64,000 bases of DNA, taken from Turneriella sp. GTDB lineage: Bacteria; Spirochaetota; Leptospiria; Turneriellales; Turneriellaceae. A program made the translations under genes and the position numbers. This document shows, piece by piece, positions 57,509 through 64,000 of the stretch (position 1 is its first letter; every line of letters starts with the position of its first letter). The notes below the pieces were generated by a model, which ran no database searches, was not told where the DNA came from, and worked only from the letters and a program-made list of their open reading frames with translations. The DNA lies in contig JABARV010000005.1 of assembly GCA_019186965.1 (NCBI GenBank), forward strand, positions 143,589-207,588, in the 5' to 3' direction.

Positions 57509-60500
57509 ATGAAAGTAAATACAACCTCCCAATTTCTCTCGACCATCGCCATTGATCTTGGCGGCAAAAATACCGGCGTCCTCTTAACGCACGGTGCCAG
57601 CGACGAAGCGCCGCACCAGCACGAGAAACGGGCGTTGACGCTCAGCTATCCCGAAGCGGGGCTCAATCTATCGCAGCAATCGCGCCTTGCCAAGAGGCAC
57701 CAACGGCGTGGTTTTAAGCGTCGTAAACTCTCGAAACGCCTGCTGGCGCTTCTCTTGCGGCAGAAATACCGAGGTAGTCTTGAAGAATTTGCCCAAGATT
57801 TTGACGCGCTAAGAACTTTCTTAAATCGACGTGGCTATACGTACTTAACGCTCGACGACGCAGAGGAGCAAACTGAATTCTTAAACGGGCTGAGTGCCGA
57901 AGTCTATGAAGAAGTTGCGGCATCTCTAAAAGAATTTCAGATAGACACGGCAAAACCGCTCGTCGCACAACTCGAAAAATCTGTAGAACGCGAACTTGAT
58001 TGGTACACCCGCTTGGCTGCCGTCAGCAACGAAGTAAGAAACAAGAAAGAAATTCCGCAATTTTCGGATGAAAAGCAGCAAAAAGACCATGCGAGAGAAT
58101 ATAAGAAAGTATTCACCGAGATTGTCAAATATTGCGAGCGCGTCTTAAAATCCGAAAAAGAAGGTCACAAGACGCGCAGCGAGTACTTGCAAAACATTCG
58201 TGAAGATTTAGCGAGCATAGATGCGAGTGCAGTCGTTGCCCGCTTCGGTCTACCGAGCGAGCAGTTGGCGAACCTCGTGGGGCATATTGCCAACATGCAG
58301 TTGCGCGTCTTGCGGCGGTATTTCAACGACAAGGCGATGCAAGAGAGCGACTATTGGGATGAAAAACGTCTGCAACATATTTTCCAAAAGCATCTAAAAT
58401 CGTGGCACGTCACGAAAAAGAACGCCGAGTATGCAAACCGAGAAACGTTACTCGCGACGATCGCCAGCAAAGGTCTTTTGCAGTCTTTCTTAAATGAGAA
58501 TCCGACATTATCGATTCCGCCGTTTGAAGACCAGAATAACCGTCGTGTGCCGCGTTGCCGTTCATTGCATTTGGATGCAGAGGCACTCGATTCAAAATAC
58601 CCTAACTGGCGCGACATGGCCGCGAAGATCGTCGCGTACACAGGGTATGAGTATGAATTGGATTTACAGTCGAGCGAATTAAAGCACATTGAAGAAGCCT
58701 ACAAGAAATCTGCGGGCAACGATCAATTCAATAAAAATACGCCGGGCAGAGAGAAATCCGCCGAAGTGATATTGCTGCAACGCATATTGGATCGCAGCAA
58801 AGACGCTGACAAGTTTCACCTGCGAATACTCTGCCGTGTGGAAGAGCTGTTCTCGCTGAACGAGGCCGATCAGCTCAGCGAAAGCGATAAGAAAAAGCAT
58901 GCGTCGGGTATGAGCGAACTGACGAAAGCGCTCGGCGACGATAAATCGGTTAAGGCGATTATCGATCTAGCGCAAATGTACTTTCAAGAAGTCGAGCGTG
59001 CCAAGCGCGGACTTTGGCTTTCGGGCGAAGCTGCAAACATCTGCTACCGCTGCGACCGCAAACCACGACAGAAAAAAAATATCAAGCACGAACTCATCGG
59101 AAACATCTTGGGAGCTTCCATGCCCAAAGAAAGCGACCTCTGGCAAAAATGGGAAGCGTTATATAAAGAAAAAGCCACGGTGGGGCGCAGCTCGCTATCT
59201 TCCGTGTGCAAGTCGATTGAAGAGACGCGCAAAGACATGGGCGACCGGTTTCACATCGAATGGAATCAGGCGAAGTACGCTAAGAAGCGAGGCGCTGCGC
59301 CCACGGTTTCGGCCGACCTCGTTAAAATCTTGGCGCAAACGGAGAGCGCAGCGCTTGTTATTGCAAATCTCTTAGGCCACACAGCGAAAGAGGCGGAACG
59401 CTACCGAAACCCGTATTCGCTCGCGCAAATCTATAATATTATGGAAGGCGAAATTGGCGGCTTTCAAACGACGTGCACGGGTTGCACGCACGATAACTTT
59501 TGGCGTTCGGCACGCGCAGCGGCGACGAACGAAGAAACCGCTCGCGCCGTGCGCCTGCCCGCCGACACGATGCGCCCGTTCGACGGCTATTTGGCGCGCT
59601 ATTTGGAGCGCATTGCCGCGCAGATTGCGAAAGAAAAATGGCGGCAAATTGAAGCGACGCCGCGGGATGCGGAAATCAACGTCGCGATCTTACTCGAACA
59701 AAACCGCTTTCGCTTTAACGCCGACTTGGCGGAGATGAAAGACGCGGCGCGCAAGAAGCAAGCCAAAGAAAAACTGGTGCGCGCCGAAGAGAGATCGGCG
59801 GATAAGACTGACCGCATTCGTAAAGCGAGCAAAGGCGTGTGCCCTTACACGGGCGCCCCATTAACATCAGGCGGCGAAATCGACCATATACTGCCGCGTA
59901 GTTACTCGAAATCTGCCTTCGGCGCTATTTTCAACTCTGAAATGAACTTGATTTATTGCAGTAGCGAAGGCAACCGCAAGAAGGCAAACAAACACTACCG
60001 CCTCGAAAATCTGCACGATAAGTATCTGCAAGCGGTGTTCAATACGGCAAACCGTGCGGAAATCCGCAAGACGATTCAAGAGACGCTCGGCAAATTCGAT
60101 AAAAAAGAACCCGTCTATTTTTCGAGTTTAGACGCCAAAGAGCAGCGCGATTTTCGCCATGCGCTTTTCGACGACGAACTGAGCCGTCGCGTGAGGCCGC
60201 TCTTACATGCCGAATACAAAATGCGCGTGAGCGGTATGCAGGGTTATTTGGCGCGCATTTTATTTCAAAAATTGCAAGAGCGCAACGCGCAGGCTGGGCG
60301 CAATTTGCATTTTTCAGTGCAGGCATACGATGCCGAGCAAATATCCTTGAAGCGCAATCTTCTAGAGGGCCACAATAAAGCGTACGCCAAGCCTAAAGAT
60401 AGCGCACAAGCGCCGGGCAGTCATGTCATCGATGCTACGATGATTTGGGCAGAGGCACTCTACCGTAACGATGTGCGTGGTCGACCGACGGACCTGAAGC

Positions 60501-61870
60501 TCGAAGAGCTATTGCCGGATAATTTACAGATTCGCTCGCTCGAAAGCCGCCCGCAATACCGACGCAAGAGACCGCACACCATGGCGATTTTCAATGATAC
60601 GATCTATGCTGAGCGCTACTTGAGTTTCGTCGTCACAAAAAAAGAATGTGGTTTTGGCTATGACATGAAGAACATGACGCCGATACCCGAGGCGCACAGC
60701 GAGGCTATCTTTGAACTGGTGAAGCCTTTTGTGCATTTTCGCGGCGAGACACCAAAGCATTCGCTCGCCGAATACCGTACGAAGCTCAACGCGCAGAAAA
60801 AATTTCTATATTTCAACGTACACCGGCAAAGTGCGGCGCGTTTGCAACAGCAGATCGCCCACAGCCCAGTGCCCACTGCGACGCAGGCAAACCAACTGAT
60901 CATTTTGCAGGGCATACGTTATTTTACGCTCAAGGAACCTGTATTAGGGGCGATGGCAGATAAAGGCGACAAGGCGGTTGCATTATCACAGAAGAAGCTC
61001 GATAATCTGTCCACCAAGACAGAATTTTCGCTAAGCCTGGACGGCAAAAAGTGTGTCGTCAAGGGCGTCGTGAAGCTACCGCAACGCGACGCATGGGAAC
61101 GCGTTGTGTCGGATAAACTCGTGAAGTCATTTGTGAAAGACGGTAAGAAATGGACAGATCTCAGCGACGAGCAGCGCGACGCATTTCACGACCGCCATTT
61201 CAAACAAGAAATTAAGAACAAAAAGGCGCACCACGGCGTGCGCAAGGTATATTCGTTACCATTAATACCAATACCTGCTGGTTTTAGATTCCGAATTAAC
61301 AGGGCACATGGTATAGACGAACACTTTCAGGTATACGCGAAGAAAAGCGCTGCTTATTCTGGTTTTCCAGCTAATGCGCTAGACACATCGCAAGTGGATT
61401 TCTCTGCACCAGAACTCATGCCATTCTTACGGAAACCAACATTGACCCCCGTTGATGGTGTTTTGGGCGTAGCCCCTGAAAAAATAGTCTTTATGGACGA
61501 GTGGCGCAGCATTCCTTTGGCGGACGTAGGGGATAAATCGGGTCAGGTTATAGCATTGTGGATGGCTCCGAATTCAGATTCGCGCTGCCGTATTCGAGTG
61601 CAATTGAAATCCGAAGCACTTGTTGAAGAAACTGCGGTCTGGCATCTGACTGCCCCCTTGGCGTATAATATCATCAAGCCAAGTGAAACACCCCATATCA
61701 AAGCGGTAGAGAAAAAAATGAGTGTGATTTTCGGTGCTCTCGAGCTCAAGCCGCGAGATGGCAAAATTCAACTCTACGCTGTCGATCGCGAATCGACAAC
61801 TTTGGAGTTCGTCGTTCAGGGAACAAGTTCGCTCCATAAAACTTGGTACAATGCCGGAACGCCCATCTAA
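57509..61870 (+). CDS. cas9: CRISPR-associated endonuclease Cas9, type II-B
   Basis: A 1,453-residue RNA-guided nuclease. RuvC-I is IAIDLGGKNTGV (D16); an Arg-rich bridge helix covers about 58-88; RuvC-II has E648 (QIYNIMEGEIGG); HNH is GEIDHILPRSY (D792, H793) with NLIYCSSEGNRKKANKHY; RuvC-III is GSHVIDATM (H972, D975). Blocks such as LRRYFNDK, DSKYPNW, DRKPRQKK and VRKVYSLP match Francisella novicida Cas9 from memory, although that protein is 1,629 residues. C512/C515 and C656/C659 form two CxxC pairs. There is no Shine-Dalgarno sequence. It leads cas1-cas2-cas4. Confidence 0.95.
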   Translation: MKVNTTSQFLSTIAIDLGGKNTGVLLTHGASDEAPHQHEKRALTLSYPEAGLNLSQQSRLAKRHQRRGFKRRKLSKRLLALLLRQKYRGSLEEFAQDFDALRTFLNRRGYTYLTLDDAEEQTEFLNGLSAEVYEEVAASLKEFQIDTAKPLVAQLEKSVERELDWYTRLAAVSNEVRNKKEIPQFSDEKQQKDHAREYKKVFTEIVKYCERVLKSEKEGHKTRSEYLQNIREDLASIDASAVVARFGLPSEQLANLVGHIANMQLRVLRRYFNDKAMQESDYWDEKRLQHIFQKHLKSWHVTKKNAEYANRETLLATIASKGLLQSFLNENPTLSIPPFEDQNNRRVPRCRSLHLDAEALDSKYPNWRDMAAKIVAYTGYEYELDLQSSELKHIEEAYKKSAGNDQFNKNTPGREKSAEVILLQRILDRSKDADKFHLRILCRVEELFSLNEADQLSESDKKKHASGMSELTKALGDDKSVKAIIDLAQMYFQEVERAKRGLWLSGEAANICYRCDRKPRQKKNIKHELIGNILGASMPKESDLWQKWEALYKEKATVGRSSLSSVCKSIEETRKDMGDRFHIEWNQAKYAKKRGAAPTVSADLVKILAQTESAALVIANLLGHTAKEAERYRNPYSLAQIYNIMEGEIGGFQTTCTGCTHDNFWRSARAAATNEETARAVRLPADTMRPFDGYLARYLERIAAQIAKEKWRQIEATPRDAEINVAILLEQNRFRFNADLAEMKDAARKKQAKEKLVRAEERSADKTDRIRKASKGVCPYTGAPLTSGGEIDHILPRSYSKSAFGAIFNSEMNLIYCSSEGNRKKANKHYRLENLHDKYLQAVFNTANRAEIRKTIQETLGKFDKKEPVYFSSLDAKEQRDFRHALFDDELSRRVRPLLHAEYKMRVSGMQGYLARILFQKLQERNAQAGRNLHFSVQAYDAEQISLKRNLLEGHNKAYAKPKDSAQAPGSHVIDATMIWAEALYRNDVRGRPTDLKLEELLPDNLQIRSLESRPQYRRKRPHTMAIFNDTIYAERYLSFVVTKKECGFGYDMKNMTPIPEAHSEAIFELVKPFVHFRGETPKHSLAEYRTKLNAQKKFLYFNVHRQSAARLQQQIAHSPVPTATQANQLIILQGIRYFTLKEPVLGAMADKGDKAVALSQKKLDNLSTKTEFSLSLDGKKCVVKGVVKLPQRDAWERVVSDKLVKSFVKDGKKWTDLSDEQRDAFHDRHFKQEIKNKKAHHGVRKVYSLPLIPIPAGFRFRINRAHGIDEHFQVYAKKSAAYSGFPANALDTSQVDFSAPELMPFLRKPTLTPVDGVLGVAPEKIVFMDEWRSIPLADVGDKSGQVIALWMAPNSDSRCRIRVQLKSEALVEETAVWHLTAPLAYNIIKPSETPHIKAVEKKMSVIFGALELKPRDGKIQLYAVDRESTTLEFVVQGTSSLHKTWYNAGTPI

Positions 61871-62872
61871 ATGCGCCACCTCACCGTCACCGAAATCGGT
61901 CGCTCGCTGAACCTTTCGAATGAACTGTTGCAGGTTCGCGAGAAAGGTAGCGTGTTGGCGGAGTACCCCTTGAACCGCTTGCGCAGTATTCAGGTAGCCG
62001 GTCGGGGTGTAGCGATGAGTTCCAATTTGTTGGTCGATCTCTCGGCGAGGGGAATCCCCCTTTTTATTATTGATTTTAAGGGTAGGCCCCTCGTGCAGCT
62101 TTCGGGGACACACCAGCACGCCGTGGCGGCCTTGCGTCGCAGCCAAATACTCTATCTCGAAAAGCCCGCTGCCGAGCATGTCGCACGCGCCATCGTTCGC
62201 GGTAAGATCAAAAACCAGCGGGCGGTGCTGCTTTATTTTTCTAAGGGTATTCGTAAGAGTAATGCGAATCTCTGGCCGGTACTTGAGAAAGCAGCCGAGC
62301 AGATGGCAAATCTGGCGAGAAGTTTGTCTGGCGAGAGTAAGGTGAAACCGAGCGACGATTGGCGGCAACGGTATATGGGCTTTGAGGGCAGAGCGGCGGC
62401 GATTTATTGGCAGGCTCTGCGTGACAGCGAGCTTTTACCTGCAACTTTCAAAGGGCGCATGGGCCGCGGCGCAACCGACGTGACAAACCAATGTCTGAAT
62501 CTCGGCTATTCGGTTCTGACATCGCACGTTTGGCATGCGGTGACGCTCGCCGGGCTCGAGCCGTATCTGGGGATTCTGCACGTCGACAGGCCGGGTAAAC
62601 CCAGCTTGATTCTTGACCTTATGGAAGAGTACAGGCCGTGGGTGGTCGATCGAAACGTGATTAAACTACGACAGCAACTTGCCAATTCTGAGAAACTCGA
62701 TGCGTCCATTCGCAAAGCGATTATTGGTAGCATACACGGCACCTTTCTGGCGCGGATGGCGTATCACGGTAAAAGACTTCGACTCAGCGCCATTTTACAG
62801 CGGCAGGTTTATCGACTCTGCGGCGTCTTTCACGCGGACAAGACATACAAGCCTTATCTCTTTAAATGGTAA
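61871..62872 (+). CDS. cas1: CRISPR integrase Cas1
   Basis: A 333-residue Cas1 that inserts new spacers with Cas2. The N-terminal beta domain (about 1-85) has LSARGIPLFIIDFKGRP. The alpha domain carries the metal ligands E172 (MGFEGRAA), H237 (GILHVDRPGKPS) and D249/E253 (LILDLMEEYRP), so integrase activity should be intact. It starts immediately after the cas9 stop. Size and motifs are standard for type I/II Cas1. Confidence 0.95.
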   Translation: MRHLTVTEIGRSLNLSNELLQVREKGSVLAEYPLNRLRSIQVAGRGVAMSSNLLVDLSARGIPLFIIDFKGRPLVQLSGTHQHAVAALRRSQILYLEKPAAEHVARAIVRGKIKNQRAVLLYFSKGIRKSNANLWPVLEKAAEQMANLARSLSGESKVKPSDDWRQRYMGFEGRAAAIYWQALRDSELLPATFKGRMGRGATDVTNQCLNLGYSVLTSHVWHAVTLAGLEPYLGILHVDRPGKPSLILDLMEEYRPWVVDRNVIKLRQQLANSEKLDASIRKAIIGSIHGTFLARMAYHGKRLRLSAILQRQVYRLCGVFHADKTYKPYLFKW

Positions 62873-62873
62873 T

Positions 62874-63167
62874 ATGCAGACGCACCTCGAAGTAATCATC
62901 TGTTACGACGTTTCGGTCACGCGGCGGCGTACTAAACTTTTCAAGCGCCTCAAGGCCTTTGGCCTTACCGACATACAGAAATCCATTTTTTGGGGACGAC
63001 TACTACCTGCGGAGATTTTGGCGGTGCGGCGAGTCTTCGACGAACTCTTAGACAAAGAAACGGACAAAGCGTTTATTTTGAACACGCATCTCGCGGAGCA
63101 GATCAAAGACCGTTCGTTCGGTATGAATCCACAGTTTTTTGAAGAGAAAGAATATGACGTCATTTGA
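62874..63167 (+). CDS. cas2: CRISPR adaptation protein Cas2
   Basis: A 97-residue Cas2, the structural partner of Cas1. The first strand EVIICYDVS holds the conserved aspartate D12, followed by TRRRTKLFKRLKAFGLTDIQKSIFWG (helix and second strand) and a C-terminal strand EYDVI. The start is the ATG at 62874, two bases after the cas1 stop, not the longer upstream frame at 62679 that lies inside cas1. It overlaps cas4 by 14 bases. Confidence 0.93.
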   Translation: MQTHLEVIICYDVSVTRRRTKLFKRLKAFGLTDIQKSIFWGRLLPAEILAVRRVFDELLDKETDKAFILNTHLAEQIKDRSFGMNPQFFEEKEYDVI

Positions 63168-63750
63168 TCCGAACGATTCGACGCCAATTAGCCAAATTCG
63201 GCAATTTGTTTTTTGTCCGCGGATACCGTGGTTTCAGCAGAATATTGACCGCGACCACAAGCATCCGCTTTGGGTAGCCCAGGGTAAAGATTACGAAGAG
63301 CGCAGAGAATCGTTAATCTCGAAGCGCCCCTTATTTAAGAATGGTAAAGCCGTTGGCTATAGTCAAAAATTTGACGTCGCCGTGAGCAATCCCACTCTAA
63401 AAATCCACGGCCGCGTCGATCTAGTGCTCGAGACCAAAGAGGAAACGATACCCGTCGAAATCAAGATGCGTACCGATAAGCCAAGTCGTGGGCATACGCT
63501 ACAATTGATGGGGTATGCGCTCTGTGTCGATAAGCCGAAATTTCCCGTGCGGCGTGGGATTATCGTTGCGGGCGAACGGCAGCGCCGTTATGAAATTCGC
63601 TTGACCGAGGTGCTGCGGCAGGATTTTCTTGAGGTCTTAGAAAAACTGCGAGAGACGCTCGTACAGCCTTTTTTGCCGCACAGCGCTGCTTCGATTACAA
63701 AATGTATGCAATGCGAATATCAAAATTTATGCCAAGATAGGGATTTATGA
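63154..63750 (+). CDS. cas4: CRISPR-associated exonuclease Cas4
   Basis: A 198-residue RecB-family nuclease of the type that trims prespacers and checks the PAM. Four cysteines bind an Fe-S cluster: C21 (QFVFCPRIPWFQQ) and C184, C187, C193 (KCMQCEYQNLC). Nuclease residues are in HGRVDLVLE and PVEIKM. I prefer the ATG at 63154 over a TTG at 63139. The presence of cas4 beside cas9 defines subtype II-B. It is the last cas gene before the RNA part of the locus. Confidence 0.94.
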   Translation: MTSFDPNDSTPISQIRQFVFCPRIPWFQQNIDRDHKHPLWVAQGKDYEERRESLISKRPLFKNGKAVGYSQKFDVAVSNPTLKIHGRVDLVLETKEETIPVEIKMRTDKPSRGHTLQLMGYALCVDKPKFPVRRGIIVAGERQRRYEIRLTEVLRQDFLEVLEKLRETLVQPFLPHSAASITKCMQCEYQNLCQDRDL

Positions 63751-63756
63751 TTATAT

Positions 63757-63845
63757 TAAGAAAAGTTTACCCGCCATGCCTTGCGGCAGAGGGCGGGCCA
63801 GCATTACCTGCCTTTAGGTGATTTCAGTGCATCGGGTACAAAGCC
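63757..63845 (-). ncRNA. tracrRNA candidate
   Basis: On the minus strand, 63845-63821 reads as an anti-repeat (TTTGTACCCG...ACTGAAA). Against the crRNA-sense repeat at 63996-63961 it pairs UUUCAGU with ACUGAAA (7 bp), then a 5-nt internal loop with one possible pair, then GGGUACA with UGUACCC (7 bp), and about 3 more with a G-U. A small hairpin (ACCT/AGGT) follows, then a strong terminator stem. The position between cas4 and the array, and its orientation, fit Francisella-type II-B loci. The 5' end is uncertain. Confidence 0.8.
63762..63797 (-). terminator. Rho-independent terminator of the tracrRNA
   Basis: The minus strand folds CCCGCC with GGCGGG and TGCC with GGCA around a GCAA loop (stem at 63770-63797), followed by TAAACTTTTCTT. 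The stem probably doubles as the 3' structural hairpin bound by Cas9. The plus strand has no T-run after the stem, so it does not clearly end the cas4 transcript. Confidence 0.75.
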
Positions 63846-63873
63846 ATACACGTTTTTTTTCGCAAAATGACAA
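63845..63873 (-). promoter_or_regulatory. Possible tracrRNA promoter
   Basis: The minus strand has TTGTCA (63873-63868), a 17-base spacer containing an A-run, and TGTATG (63850-63845). The -35 matches five of six consensus bases, but the -10 only three. Transcription would begin inside the anti-repeat region. A TAAAAT further upstream is an alternative -10. Confidence 0.3.
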
Positions 63874-63960
63874 GCATTTTACCGCATTTGGTGCTTTTCG
63901 AACTTTTACCGATGGTGCGGCTCATTCCACCCTTTGTTTACAAGGCGGTAAGCCGCTCCC

Positions 63961-64000
63961 CATCAGTCAAAGTCTCTGTACCCCAGCAACTGAAACTTTA
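63961..64000 (-). CRISPR. First visible CRISPR repeat at the window edge
   Basis: The 36 bases 63961-63996 end in CAGCAACTGAAAC on the plus strand. The minus strand therefore starts GTTTCAGTTGCTG, identical to the first 13 bases of the F. novicida II-B repeat as I remember it. The tracrRNA candidate 115 bases away is complementary to it. Bases 63997-64000 would begin a spacer. Only one repeat is in the window, so periodicity cannot be shown. Transcribed leftward, it would be the leader-distal repeat, and such repeats are often degenerate. Confidence 0.75.

Noticed and set aside
61574..62368. 264-codon open frame opposite the cas9/cas1 junction
   Set aside because: It spans two genes with clear domain motifs on the other strand, so it is not a real anti-Cas gene as far as I can see.
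62679..62873. Longer N-terminus for Cas2
   Set aside because: The frame is open upstream but lies within cas1; the normal Cas2 start EVIICYDVS follows the ATG at 62874.
63139..63153. TTG start for Cas4
   Set aside because: It would increase the overlap with cas2, while the ATG at 63154 is preceded by GAAGAGAAAG and gives a normal length.
63811..63850. Degenerate CRISPR repeat on the plus strand after cas4
   Set aside because: ATTTCAGTGCATCGGGTACAA resembles the repeat only in two blocks separated by mismatches, and a terminator stem follows on the minus strand. A tracrRNA anti-repeat explains both facts; a decayed repeat would not.

Overview
The window is dense bacterial chromosome of moderate G+C. 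Outer-membrane receptors and barrels, TonB, several lipoproteins and CcmF point to a diderm (Gram-negative) organism. The order hrcA-grpE-dnaK-dnaJ under a CIRCE operator, the lax lipoboxes, bactofilin, a stand-alone TPR protein of the kind fused to cyclases, and a large chemotaxis block would fit a Leptospirales-like spirochaete. That placement is an inference: no rRNA gene is present to settle it.

Layout. 1-4,066: end of an unknown gene, gamma-carbonic anhydrase, YafJ-type amidotransferase, ComM-like ATPase and a Xer recombinase. 4,067-7,344: a TonB-dependent receptor behind a Fur/Zur-like palindrome, with a spermidine-synthase-like protein. 7,370-16,625: argF, a SPOR protein, coaE, a GDPD, an FtsX-like protein coupled to gyrA, glyQ and a CPA2 antiporter. 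16,638-18,330: two exported proteins. 18,443-23,435: the heat-shock operon. 23,462-31,816: an oxidoreductase, a ferredoxin, a possible Sm-like small protein, a lipoprotein, ccmF, ppc and a lone sdhB. 31,840-37,727: a cyclophilin lipoprotein, argC, sixA, an RDD protein and polA. 37,747-37,945: a CAU-anticodon tRNA with two tandem hairpin repeats built from its own 5' half. 38,042-41,128: a ceramidase without a signal peptide, then a TPR protein, bactofilin and an ankyrin lipoprotein. 41,147-48,578: a minus-strand signalling block (STAS, CheA, Aer-like receptor, CheW, CheY, PAS histidine kinase). 48,733-54,489: a NarL-type regulator, sufS, tonB, an MlaF-like ATPase, a guanine-deaminase-like hydrolase and mutY. 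54,516-56,259: a small protein and a CxxCH beta-propeller protein.

The most notable region is 56,431-64,000, a type II-B CRISPR-Cas locus. A WYL-domain regulator is divergent from cas9 (1,453 aa)-cas1-cas2-cas4. The protein sequence resembles Francisella novicida Cas9 in many blocks, with all RuvC and HNH catalytic residues visible, but it is shorter. Downstream of cas4, on the minus strand, I find a previously unlabelled tracrRNA candidate: an anti-repeat, a small hairpin and a strong terminator. At the very edge of the window is one 36-nt CRISPR repeat, whose crRNA-sense start (GTTTCAGTTGCTG) matches the F. novicida repeat. Repeat and anti-repeat pair as 7 bp, a bulge, then about 10 bp. The array itself lies beyond the window and should be transcribed leftward, towards the tracrRNA.
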